52,145 bases of DNA from Bacteroidota bacterium. GTDB taxonomy: Bacteria; Bacteroidota; Bacteroidia; Cytophagales; Cyclobacteriaceae. Where the stretch lies: assembly GCA_016191555.1 (NCBI GenBank), contig JACPVX010000056.1, forward strand, positions 1-52,145, read 5' to 3'. The notes beneath the pieces are model-generated. The model was given only the letters and a program-made list of their open reading frames with translations. It made no database searches and was not told the DNA's origin. Every line of letters begins with the position of its first letter. Position 1 is the first letter of the stretch. The position numbers and the translations under genes are program-made. This document shows, one piece after another, positions 33,595 through 43,416 of the stretch.

Positions 33595-34929
33595 ATGAAC
33601 TCATTTTCTATTAAATCAATCGGATGCCTCTTTGCCTTGATTTTGGTCGCCTCGTGCGGAGGTAATAACACGGAGTATAAAGCAAAAGCAAATAATCCGG
33701 AGTTTCTTCATCGTACGATGAAAGCCATTACTGATCGAATCGTACACGATATATTTTCACCTCCGGTGGCAAGTCGAATTTATACCTACTCAAGTGTGGC
33801 AGCTTACGAGGCAATTATTCACGAGAATAAAAATTACAAATCCTTGGCGGGCCAATTGCATGGCTTGACAGAAGTTCCAAAGCCTGACCCTTCATTGGAA
33901 TATTGCTTTCCATTGGCCTCCACCCAGGCGATGATCAAAGTGGGTCGCACATTGATATTTTCGGAAGAAGATTTTGACAAATACACGCAACAGATTTACA
34001 CCGAATTTAAAAATACGGGCATGCCTGATGATGTGTATGAGCGTTCCGTTGCCTATGGTGATCAAGTGGCCGCGCATATTTTAGAATGGTCATCGAAAGA
34101 CAATTACAAGCAATCACGCAGTTTTCCAAAGTACTCGATTGAAAGTAATCCGGGCACGTGGAAACCAACACCTCCAGCGTACATGGATGCAGTAGAGCCA
34201 CATTGGAACAAGATCAGAACTTTCGTGATTGATTCGGCTGCGCAATTCAAACCGATACCCCCTACACTATTTTCAATTGATAAAAAAAGTCAATTTTACA
34301 AAGAGGCGAACGATGTTTACTCAACAGGAAAGAATATTACGGAAGAGCAGCGCGCTATAGCCAGCTTCTGGGATTGCAATCCATTTGCGATGAATGTGCG
34401 AGGACATGTTATGTTTGCCACAAAAAAGATTTCTCCCGGTGGCCACTGGATAAATATTGCCCGCCATGTATGCGAGAATTCAAAAGCAGACATGACTTTG
34501 TCAGCCGAAACGTATGTGCGCGTTTCACTTTCATTGGTAGACGGATTTATCAGTTGCTGGGATGAGAAGTATCGCAGCCGCGTTATTCGTCCGGAAACCT
34601 ACATCAATCAACATATAGACGAAGATTGGGTTCCGGTATTACAAACACCGCCATTCCCAGAATATACCAGCGGACATAGCGTAATATCATCATCTGCCTC
34701 AGTGGCTTTAACTAAATTGTTTGGAGACAATTATGCATTTACTGATTCAACCGAATTGGAATTTGGAATGCCTGCACGGAGTTTTAAATCATTCTATCAG
34801 GCTGCCGAAGAAGCGGGCATCAGCCGGTTTTATGGAGGCATTCACTACAAACCTGCGATCGAGTTCGGAGCGAAACAAGGAAAAGCGATTGGTGAGTTGA
34901 TAGCCGATCGGGTTAAGACCAAGAATTAA
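33595..34929 (+). CDS. Vanadium haloperoxidase/PAP2-type lipoprotein
   Basis: This 444-residue lipoprotein (VASC, Cys21) carries the three phosphate- or vanadate-binding motifs of the PAP2/vanadium haloperoxidase fold: K325-X6-R332-P333, T358-S-G-H361 and S410-R-X5-H417. The first position of the PSGH motif is Thr instead of Pro. The family includes halide oxidation and phosphatase activity; sequence alone does not separate them. Many Bacteroidota carbohydrate loci carry such proteins with unproven roles. It lies in the same direction as GH65 after a 71-base gap and is closed by a strong terminator. Confidence 0.85.
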   Translation: MNSFSIKSIGCLFALILVASCGGNNTEYKAKANNPEFLHRTMKAITDRIVHDIFSPPVASRIYTYSSVAAYEAIIHENKNYKSLAGQLHGLTEVPKPDPSLEYCFPLASTQAMIKVGRTLIFSEEDFDKYTQQIYTEFKNTGMPDDVYERSVAYGDQVAAHILEWSSKDNYKQSRSFPKYSIESNPGTWKPTPPAYMDAVEPHWNKIRTFVIDSAAQFKPIPPTLFSIDKKSQFYKEANDVYSTGKNITEEQRAIASFWDCNPFAMNVRGHVMFATKKISPGGHWINIARHVCENSKADMTLSAETYVRVSLSLVDGFISCWDEKYRSRVIRPETYINQHIDEDWVPVLQTPPFPEYTSGHSVISSSASVALTKLFGDNYAFTDSTELEFGMPARSFKSFYQAAEEAGISRFYGGIHYKPAIEFGAKQGKAIGELIADRVKTKN

Positions 34930-34948
34930 TCGAGAGAAGAATAGTTTA

Positions 34949-34983
34949 GAGAGGCTCAAATCAAATTTGAGCCTCTTTTTTTT
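34949..34983 (+). terminator. Terminator after the haloperoxidase-type gene
   Basis: AGAGGCTCAAA (34950-34960) pairs perfectly with TTTGAGCCTCT (34966-34976) around a five-base loop, followed by eight T. It ends the susC2-to-haloperoxidase transcription unit. Confidence 0.9.
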
Positions 34984-35027
34984 GCCTGCTTCATTTACAG
35001 AGACATCGAGTAATTCTCATAAAAATG

Positions 35028-35038
35028 GCGATAATCGC
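35028..35038. promoter_or_regulatory. Inverted repeat GCGATAATCGC upstream of the neopullulanase gene
   Basis: GCGAT and ATCGC are perfect arms around a single A, 57 bases before the start codon and after the terminator, in the only region that can hold the promoter of the next operon. It resembles the operator sites before susC1 and susC2 only in the core AATCGnTT. It may be an operator or chance. Confidence 0.3.
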
Positions 35039-35094
35039 TTTCATTATTTTGGTATATTGTACAATCAAAAATCATAATCTTTAATACCACTATC

Positions 35095-36942
35095 ATGAGG
35101 ATTTTATTGTTGCTGGCAGGTTGGTTTCTTGCAATTACTTCTTTCGGTCAAAGTGTCGAAGTATATCCGCCCAATTGGTGGGTCGGAATGAAAATGAATA
35201 CGGTGCAACTCTTGCTTCGAAGTGCAGATCCCGCATTTAGCAAACAAACATTTTCAGTTAATTATCCGGGTGTATCCATCACCAAATCGCACACATTCGA
35301 AAATGGAAAATACATTGCCTTAGATGTTACTATTTCTGCCGATGCTAAACCGGGAACGATTACGTTTGCCGGAGTGGATGGTAAAAAGAAATCGAAAGTA
35401 ATGTGGAAGTTGGAGGCGCGCAGAGCAGGCAATGGAACTGCTTTTGCGGTCGGTGTTACTTCCAGCGACTTCATCTATTTGATTATGCCAGATCGATTCA
35501 GCAACGGAGATCCATCGAATGATCGAATTGCCGGCATGCGCGACCAGACACTCAATCGCGATTCCATCTTTCATCGACATGGTGGCGATATCAAAGGAAT
35601 GATTAATCACATCGACTATTTAAAGAATTTGGGTGTCACCGCAGTATGGCCTATGCCCTTGATTGAAAATGATCGCACAATTCGCACTGAGCATGGATAT
35701 GGATTTACGAATCATTATAAAATTGAACCACGTTTCGGAGGCAGCATTGCCTACAAGCAATTAAGCGATTCGTTACATAAACATGGATTGAAATTGATTC
35801 AGGATGCCGTTTACAATCATGTTGACATCGACCATATTTTATTTCGCGAGAAACCTTCCAAAGACTGGTTTCACCAATGGCCGAACTACACCGGAACGAA
35901 CTACAAAGATCAACCTTTGTTTGATCGCTACGGTGCTCAGTCGGATAAGAAGATTACCACTGATGGTTGGTTTACGCAGCTCATGCCCGATGTGAATCAC
36001 TCCAATCCATTCATGGCGAATTATTTGATTCAGCATGCCATCTGGTCGGTAGAAGAATTTGGCGTGGACGGTTGGCGTGTGGATACTTACTTGTACAACG
36101 ATTTGAATTTCATGAATCGTTGTAATGCCGCTTTATATGCCGAATATCCTAAGCTGACGATTTTTGGAGAGTTATGGGTTCATGGTGTACCCTCGCAATC
36201 TTATTTCGTGGAAAACAATGTAGATGCGCCATTCAAAAGTAATTTGCAAGGAGCAACCGATTTTCAAACGCATGACTATGGAATAGTACCTGCACTCACG
36301 CAGCCTTTTGGATGGACTGAGGGAGTGAATAGATTATATACCACCCTTACATTTGACTATCTCTATAAAGACCCTATGCGTAATGTATTGTTTCTGGACA
36401 ATCATGATGTAAGTCGTTTTTTCTCTGTAGTGGGAGAAAATATTGCAAAACAAAAAATGGGTATCCAATGGTTGCTCACCTGCCGAGGTATTCCTCAAAT
36501 GTATTACGGAACGGAAATTAATATGAAAGGATTCACCAATCCGGATGGTTGGGTACGCTTAGATTTTGCAGGTGGATGGAGTGGTGATAAGAAAAGTGCA
36601 TTTACCGGAGCAGGTCTCACAGCAGATGAAGCATCGGTACAAAAGTTGGTTCGCACACTAGCTAATTATCGGAAGCAGTCATCAGCTTTGAAAACAGGTA
36701 AGATGATGCAATTTGTTCCTAAAGATGGAGTGTATGTTTACTTCCGTTATGATGATAATCAAACCATCATGTGTGTAATGAATTCTAATGAGCGCGAAAT
36801 GGAGATTGATTTTAGTTCGTATACCGAGCGTACAGCAGGCTTTACAATAGCGAATGAGGTTACAAGCGGAACGGAAATCGCATTGGCCAATAAAGCTAAA
36901 ATACCGTCAATGACTATGTGGGTTGTAGAATTGAAGAAATAG
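35095..36942 (+). CDS. Neopullulanase/cyclomaltodextrinase-like GH13 (SusA-like)
   Basis: This periplasmic enzyme should cut imported maltodextrins to short sugars. The 615-residue product has a signal peptide (SFGQ near 19), an N-terminal Ig-like domain typical of cyclomaltodextrinases (about 20-120), and a GH13 barrel. Catalytic residues are all present: His242 in DAVYNH, nucleophile Asp330 in GWRVDTYLY, acid/base Glu359 in IFGELW, and Asp438 in LDNHDVSR. A C-terminal beta domain follows. It starts the downstream operon and precedes the esterase by 11 bases. The name SusA-like is by domain plan and context only. Confidence 0.93.
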   Translation: MRILLLLAGWFLAITSFGQSVEVYPPNWWVGMKMNTVQLLLRSADPAFSKQTFSVNYPGVSITKSHTFENGKYIALDVTISADAKPGTITFAGVDGKKKSKVMWKLEARRAGNGTAFAVGVTSSDFIYLIMPDRFSNGDPSNDRIAGMRDQTLNRDSIFHRHGGDIKGMINHIDYLKNLGVTAVWPMPLIENDRTIRTEHGYGFTNHYKIEPRFGGSIAYKQLSDSLHKHGLKLIQDAVYNHVDIDHILFREKPSKDWFHQWPNYTGTNYKDQPLFDRYGAQSDKKITTDGWFTQLMPDVNHSNPFMANYLIQHAIWSVEEFGVDGWRVDTYLYNDLNFMNRCNAALYAEYPKLTIFGELWVHGVPSQSYFVENNVDAPFKSNLQGATDFQTHDYGIVPALTQPFGWTEGVNRLYTTLTFDYLYKDPMRNVLFLDNHDVSRFFSVVGENIAKQKMGIQWLLTCRGIPQMYYGTEINMKGFTNPDGWVRLDFAGGWSGDKKSAFTGAGLTADEASVQKLVRTLANYRKQSSALKTGKMMQFVPKDGVYVYFRYDDNQTIMCVMNSNEREMEIDFSSYTERTAGFTIANEVTSGTEIALANKAKIPSMTMWVVELKK

Positions 36943-36953
36943 AATCCAAACAT

Positions 36954-37868
36954 ATGCGTGGTTTTCTTCTCATCCTTTTATTAGTACCATTTACTTTGCT
37001 GGCGCAATTACCTAAACCAGCAGCCGGACAAATTCGTCAGTTTGAAAACTTTAAGTCTAATTTAGTTGCACCCCGTACCATCGATGTTTGGTTGCCGGAT
37101 AATTACAATCCTAAAACTAAATATGCCGTGTTGTATATGCATGATGGCAAAGGTTTGTACGACTCATCTATCATGTGGAACAAACAAGAATGGAAAGTAG
37201 ATGAAGTGATGAGCAAGCTTCAACGCGAAGGAAAAATTCGCAATTGCATTGTAGTTGGAATTTACAATTCAGAAAGTACCCGACATCCGGAGTATTTTCC
37301 GCAAAAACCATTTGAGAGTTTATCTCAAATTGAAAGGGATACCATTACAGCCCAACTCCAAAGAATGGGAAGAACAAAGGAAGTATTCAAACCAATATCA
37401 GATAACTACTTAAAATTTTTGGTGGAAGAGTTAAAGCCTTTCATTGATAAAAACTTTTCAACAAAGACAGATGTAAAAAATACTTTCGTGGCTGGCTCAA
37501 GCATGGGAGGACTGATTTCGATGTACGCCATTTGCGAGTATCCGAGTGTATTTGGAGGTGCCGCTTGTTTAAGTACGCATTGGCCAGGCACTTTTAAAGT
37601 AGAAGGAAATCCGATTCCCGAAGCTTTTTTTCGATATATGAGGTCAAAATTACCTGATCCCAAAACGCATAAACTTTATTTTGATTATGGTGATCAAACG
37701 CTGGATGCGCTGTATCCTCCTTTGCAAAAACGAGCCGATGAGGTAATCAAATCCAAAGGTTATACAACCAAAAACTGGATGACTCGATTTTTTCCGGGAG
37801 AAAATCACTCCGAGAAAGCGTGGAGCAAACGCCTTGATATTCCATTTCTGTTTTTATTAAAGAAATAA
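36954..37868 (+). CDS. Exported putative esterase (alpha/beta hydrolase, esterase D type)
   Basis: I choose ATG 36954 because it starts a good signal peptide (MRGF, hydrophobic core, LLAQ near 19); the in-frame extension to 36918 would overlap the upstream gene. The 304-residue protein has the fold of the PF00756 esterase group: AVLYMHDGKGLYD near the oxyanion region, nucleophile Ser183 in GSSMGG and a C-terminal His285 in GENHSEKAW. Members act on acyl or feruloyl esters or on glycosylated substrates. In this starch locus it could remove acyl groups from substituted glucans or glycolipids; the substrate is unknown. It lies between two GH13 genes with gaps of 11 and 4 bases. Confidence 0.85.
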   Translation: MRGFLLILLLVPFTLLAQLPKPAAGQIRQFENFKSNLVAPRTIDVWLPDNYNPKTKYAVLYMHDGKGLYDSSIMWNKQEWKVDEVMSKLQREGKIRNCIVVGIYNSESTRHPEYFPQKPFESLSQIERDTITAQLQRMGRTKEVFKPISDNYLKFLVEELKPFIDKNFSTKTDVKNTFVAGSSMGGLISMYAICEYPSVFGGAACLSTHWPGTFKVEGNPIPEAFFRYMRSKLPDPKTHKLYFDYGDQTLDALYPPLQKRADEVIKSKGYTTKNWMTRFFPGENHSEKAWSKRLDIPFLFLLKK

Positions 37869-37872
37869 TTAA

Positions 37873-39714
37873 ATGCAAATAATAAATCGGCTGTCCATAA
37901 TTGTTTTATGTGTGATGTGCATGGAAACACTTGCGCAGACTAGTCAATTTACAGAGCCGCCAGCCTGGGCCAAAGAAGTGATTTGGTATCAAATTTTTGT
38001 AGAACGTTTTCATAATGGCGATCGTTCCAATGATCCAACGGCCGCCAACATAGATATTCCTCCGATGAACGTTCATGCACCTGTGGGTTGGAAAGTTACA
38101 CCATGGATGAACAATTGGTTTGAACAAGAAGCTTGGGCGAAAATTCCGGGCAAATCATTCAGTGAAATGCTTCAGTATCGCAGATATGGCGGAGACTTGC
38201 AAGGTGTTATTAACAAACTTGATTACCTACAGGAACTTGGCATTACTGCATTGTTTATCAATCCAATAAACGATGCTCCATCGCTGCATAAATACGATGC
38301 GCGTTATTATCACCATGTCGATGTGAATTTTGGTCCCGATCCGATTGGCGACAATACAATTATTGCTAGCGAAAATCCAGCAGACCCTGCTACCTGGAAA
38401 TGGACCAAAGCCGATCAACTTTTTTTGAAGTTGATTGACGAAGTTCATAAGCGGAAGATGAAAATCATTATGGATTATTCATGGAATCACACCGGTACAA
38501 CTTTTTGGGCATGGTTAGATGTTTTAAAAAACCAGCAGGCATCGCCCTACAAAGATTGGTACGATATCAAATCATTTGATAATCCAGCAACACCTGAAAA
38601 TGAATTTGCCTATGATGGTTGGATTGGAGTGAAGTCGCTGCCGGAATTAAAGAAAGTAAATATCACCACACCGAAGCGCTCCGGTCATCCCTATGAAGGG
38701 AACATTCAGGATGAAGCGAAAGCTCATGTTTTTGCTGTAACCAAGAGATGGCTTGCGCCCGATGGTGATATCACGAAAGGCATCGATGGCTATCGACTGG
38801 ATGTAGCCGATCAGATTGGCTTAGGTTTTTGGCGCGATTTCCGAAAAGAAGTAAGAAGCATTCAGCCGAACGCTTATTTGATTGGAGAAATATGGTGGGA
38901 GGGATGGCCCGATAAATTGATGAACCCGGCACCCTACACGCAGGGAGATGTTTTTGATGCGGTTATGTTTTATCAAGCCTATCGTCCCGCGCGGTATTTT
39001 TTTGCTAAGAATAACCTTTCAACCGATGCTCAGGTGTTTAGAGATTCGTTGCAGTTTCAATGGAGCCGCTTGCGAGAATCAAATCGCTATGCGATGATGA
39101 ATGTAGCAACCAGCCACGATACACCGCGATTGCTCACCGATTTTTATAATCCCAATCCCTATAAATTCAAAGCTTCGCCTTCTGATGACCCAACTTACAA
39201 AACTGGTAAACCAGATGAGGAAACGTATCAGCGATTGCGATTGTACCTCGTTCATACATTTACATCCATTGGCGCACCTCATATATGGAATGGAGAAGAA
39301 ATGGGAATGTGGGGAGCCGATGATCCATTTCCAAGGAAACCACTAATGTGGAAAGAGTTCAAGTTTCAATCAGAGACGAGAAATAATTTTCAACCTGGCC
39401 CGAGCGAATTAGATCCGGTAGGCTTTAATCAATCGCACTACAACTTTTATCAAAAGCTTATCACGATTCGGAAGAGTAACTCGATTCTTACCACTGGTAA
39501 AATTGAATTTATTAAAGCAGAAGGGAAATTACTGTCATACAAGCGATTTGATCAGAGCAATGAAATCGTAGTTGTGTTCAATGCAGATTCGAAGCCACAA
39601 GCGTTTTCATTACCCAATTACGCTACTTATTCAGATTTGCTTTCAGGTAAGAAATCAATTTCTAAAAGTGCTATCGTTCCGCCATTACAGGCAATGATTT
39701 TGATAAGAAAGTAA
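37873..39714 (+). CDS. Exported GH13 alpha-amylase-family glycosidase
   Basis: This is the third GH13 of the locus, 613 residues, with a signal peptide (ETLAQ near 21). The GH13 barrel begins at once (VIWYQIFVERFHNGD) with no N-terminal accessory domain. Active-site residues are His206 in SWNHTG, nucleophile Asp310 in GYRLDVAD, Glu339 in IGEIWW and Asp416 in ATSHDTPR. A short beta domain ends the chain. The enzyme is likely periplasmic, with maltodextrins or short alpha-glucosides as substrate. I cannot place the subfamily. It follows the esterase by four bases. Confidence 0.92.
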   Translation: MQIINRLSIIVLCVMCMETLAQTSQFTEPPAWAKEVIWYQIFVERFHNGDRSNDPTAANIDIPPMNVHAPVGWKVTPWMNNWFEQEAWAKIPGKSFSEMLQYRRYGGDLQGVINKLDYLQELGITALFINPINDAPSLHKYDARYYHHVDVNFGPDPIGDNTIIASENPADPATWKWTKADQLFLKLIDEVHKRKMKIIMDYSWNHTGTTFWAWLDVLKNQQASPYKDWYDIKSFDNPATPENEFAYDGWIGVKSLPELKKVNITTPKRSGHPYEGNIQDEAKAHVFAVTKRWLAPDGDITKGIDGYRLDVADQIGLGFWRDFRKEVRSIQPNAYLIGEIWWEGWPDKLMNPAPYTQGDVFDAVMFYQAYRPARYFFAKNNLSTDAQVFRDSLQFQWSRLRESNRYAMMNVATSHDTPRLLTDFYNPNPYKFKASPSDDPTYKTGKPDEETYQRLRLYLVHTFTSIGAPHIWNGEEMGMWGADDPFPRKPLMWKEFKFQSETRNNFQPGPSELDPVGFNQSHYNFYQKLITIRKSNSILTTGKIEFIKAEGKLLSYKRFDQSNEIVVVFNADSKPQAFSLPNYATYSDLLSGKKSISKSAIVPPLQAMILIRK

Positions 39715-39787
39715 AGTATGCATTAATAAAAGATTGCTTGCATCTTCCGTTTCCTTTCAGCAACTTTAGAATAGTTAATTGAAAGAA

Positions 39788-41122
39788 ATGAGTCTATCGA
39801 AACCACGCCTTACGTTCTCGCAAATCATCAATATGAATGTGGGTTTCTTTGGTATACAATATAGTTTTGGATTACAACAAAGTGCTGTTAATCCGATTTA
39901 CGATTTTTTGGGTGCGAGCCCGGATGAAATTCCACTCTTGAATTTAGCAGGCCCCGTAACCGGTTTGGTTATCCAACCTATCATCGGTGCATTGAGTGAT
40001 AAAACTTGGCATCCACGCTTTGGAAGACGCAAACCTTATTTTTTTATAGGTGCTTTGCTTTGCAGTATTTGTCTTTTCTTTTTTCCCTTCAGTAGTGCTC
40101 TTTGGATGGCAGCAGGGCTGCTTTGGATACTTGATGCAGGTAACAACACCGCGATGGAACCATATCGCGCATTTATTGCAGATAAGTTAAATGACGAACA
40201 ACGCCCGATGGGTTTTCAGACACAAAGCTTCTTTACAGGGCTGGGGCAAACCCTTGCGAATGCATCGCTCTTTATTTTTCCAATGATTATTGTTGGGAAG
40301 ACTGGTGCAATTCCAAATTGGGTATTTGCTTCTTTCTTTTTAGGTTCAGTTTGTTCGATCGGAACGATTTGGTGGAGCATGCGCACCACACCTGAGATTC
40401 CTCCAACAAAAGAAGAGCTGGAGAAAATGAAGAAGGAGCCTTTTGGTTTGATGTCACCATTCAAAGAAATACCGGATGCTATTGTAAACATGCCTAAGGT
40501 GATGTGGCAACTGGCATTGGTTTATTTGTTTCAGTGGTATGCACTATTTTGTTATTGGCAAAATTCATCTAAGAGCATTGCCTTGTCGGTATGGCGAACA
40601 TCACCTTCACAAAACCCGAAGTTGTATGAAGAGGCAGTCAGCTGGGCAGGTCTGGTAAATGCCTGGTACAATGTAGTTACATTTTTGACTGCCTTTTCCC
40701 TGGTATGGTTCGTTCGTAAGTCATCACCTAAGGTTGTTCATTTTTCCTGCCTAGTTCTCGCTGGCGTAGGCCTGTTGGTATTTCCATTTATAGAAAACAA
40801 ATTTTTGCTTTTTCCTGCCATCACCGGATTCGGAATCGGATGGGCGAGTATGATGGGGATTCCGTATTTGTTGGTTGTTTCTAAAATACCCAAAGAGCGA
40901 TACGGAGTTTACATGGGTATCATCAATATGATGATCGTGATACCGATGATTTTGCAGAGCGTAACATTTGGTGAAATCATGAAGCACTTCTTAAATAATG
41001 ATTCTGGGAATGCGATTGTGTTTGCAGGAGTACTTTTGTTGATAGCAGCGGCAGCCACCTTATTGATCGATTCGGATGGAAAAGAAAGTGATACTCCTAT
41101 GATTGGAAACTCATCACACTAA
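39788..41122 (+). CDS. MFS sugar transporter (SLC45/maltose-sucrose type)
   Basis: This inner-membrane carrier probably brings maltose, glucose or another glucoside into the cytoplasm by proton symport. I choose ATG 39788; the in-frame TTG at 39779 is less likely. The 444-residue product has about 12 hydrophobic segments and no signal peptide. The loop after helix 2 reads [20 protein letters not shown], the pattern typical of SLC45-like sugar carriers. The helix-4 region [18 protein letters not shown] also fits this group. It is followed after 11 bases by the glycerol facilitator, suggesting co-expression of sugar and glycerol uptake. Confidence 0.85.
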   Translation: MSLSKPRLTFSQIINMNVGFFGIQYSFGLQQSAVNPIYDFLGASPDEIPLLNLAGPVTGLVIQPIIGALSDKTWHPRFGRRKPYFFIGALLCSICLFFFPFSSALWMAAGLLWILDAGNNTAMEPYRAFIADKLNDEQRPMGFQTQSFFTGLGQTLANASLFIFPMIIVGKTGAIPNWVFASFFLGSVCSIGTIWWSMRTTPEIPPTKEELEKMKKEPFGLMSPFKEIPDAIVNMPKVMWQLALVYLFQWYALFCYWQNSSKSIALSVWRTSPSQNPKLYEEAVSWAGLVNAWYNVVTFLTAFSLVWFVRKSSPKVVHFSCLVLAGVGLLVFPFIENKFLLFPAITGFGIGWASMMGIPYLLVVSKIPKERYGVYMGIINMMIVIPMILQSVTFGEIMKHFLNNDSGNAIVFAGVLLLIAAAATLLIDSDGKESDTPMIGNSSH

Positions 41123-41133
41123 ACCTGTTTTTT

Positions 41134-41841
41134 ATGAATGTTTATCTGGCAGAATTTTTTGGAACGATGGTACTCATTCTTCTTGGAGGTGGAGTGAATG
41201 CCGCTGTTTCATTACGTAAATCAAAATCTGAAAATGGTGGATGGTTGATGATTACCATCGGTTGGGGATTGGCAGTCATGTTGGCAATCTATGCAGTCGG
41301 CAACATCAGTGGTGCGCATCTAAATCCTGCGGTAACCATCGCATTGGCAATCAATGGAAGTTTTCCTACTGATCAGATTCTCGGCTATATCTTAGCACAG
41401 TTTGCAGGAGCAATTGCTGGTGCTATTTTAGTGTGGCTGCACTATCTGCCTCACTGGAAAGAGACAGCAGATCCTGCAACTAAGCTAGGCGTGTTTTGCA
41501 ATGCACCCGCCATTCAAAATACATTTTCAAATTTGATCAGCGAGATTATCGCTACCATGGTTTTGATTCTTGCCTTGCTATTCATTGGCGCGAATCAGTT
41601 TACACAAGGTCTGAACCCTATCGTAGTTGGTTTACTGATTATCTCCATTGGCTTAAGCCTTGGTGGCACAACCGGCTTTGCAATAAATCCGGCTCGCGAT
41701 TTAGGACCACGCATAGCTCATTTTATTTTACCGATTCACGGCAAAGGAAATTCAGGTTGGGGTTATTCGTGGATACCGGTAGTAGGGCCAATCATCGGTG
41801 GAATTTTAGGAGCATTGATTTATAAATTGATTTTTGTGTAG
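41134..41841 (+). CDS. glpF: Glycerol facilitator (aquaporin family)
   Basis: This 235-residue channel lets glycerol cross the inner membrane. It has six membrane helices and the two pore motifs: N64-P-A in AHLNPAVT and N185-P-A-R-D189 in INPARDLGPR. The Asp after NPAR is typical of glycerol-conducting members rather than pure water channels. It lies between the sugar carrier and glycerol kinase, which is the usual partner that traps glycerol as its phosphate. Glycerol genes at the end of an alpha-glucan locus are unusual. Confidence 0.93.
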   Translation: MNVYLAEFFGTMVLILLGGGVNAAVSLRKSKSENGGWLMITIGWGLAVMLAIYAVGNISGAHLNPAVTIALAINGSFPTDQILGYILAQFAGAIAGAILVWLHYLPHWKETADPATKLGVFCNAPAIQNTFSNLISEIIATMVLILALLFIGANQFTQGLNPIVVGLLIISIGLSLGGTTGFAINPARDLGPRIAHFILPIHGKGNSGWGYSWIPVVGPIIGGILGALIYKLIFV

Positions 41842-41872
41842 CAGTTTACATTCTGCTATTCAACAGATTTAA

Positions 41873-43372
<1,500 letters not shown>

Positions 43373-43416
43373 TCTCTGTAAGGTCATAGAAGGGTGAAGA
43401 TAATTTCAAAGATGCG

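Noticed and set aside
34984..35094. Bacteroidota promoter (TTG-N19-TAnnTTTG) upstream of the neopullulanase gene
   Set aside because: Only partial matches (TTATTTTG) without a correctly spaced upstream TTG box.
36918..36953. Longer start for the esterase
   Set aside because: It would overlap the upstream GH13 gene and bury the signal peptide.
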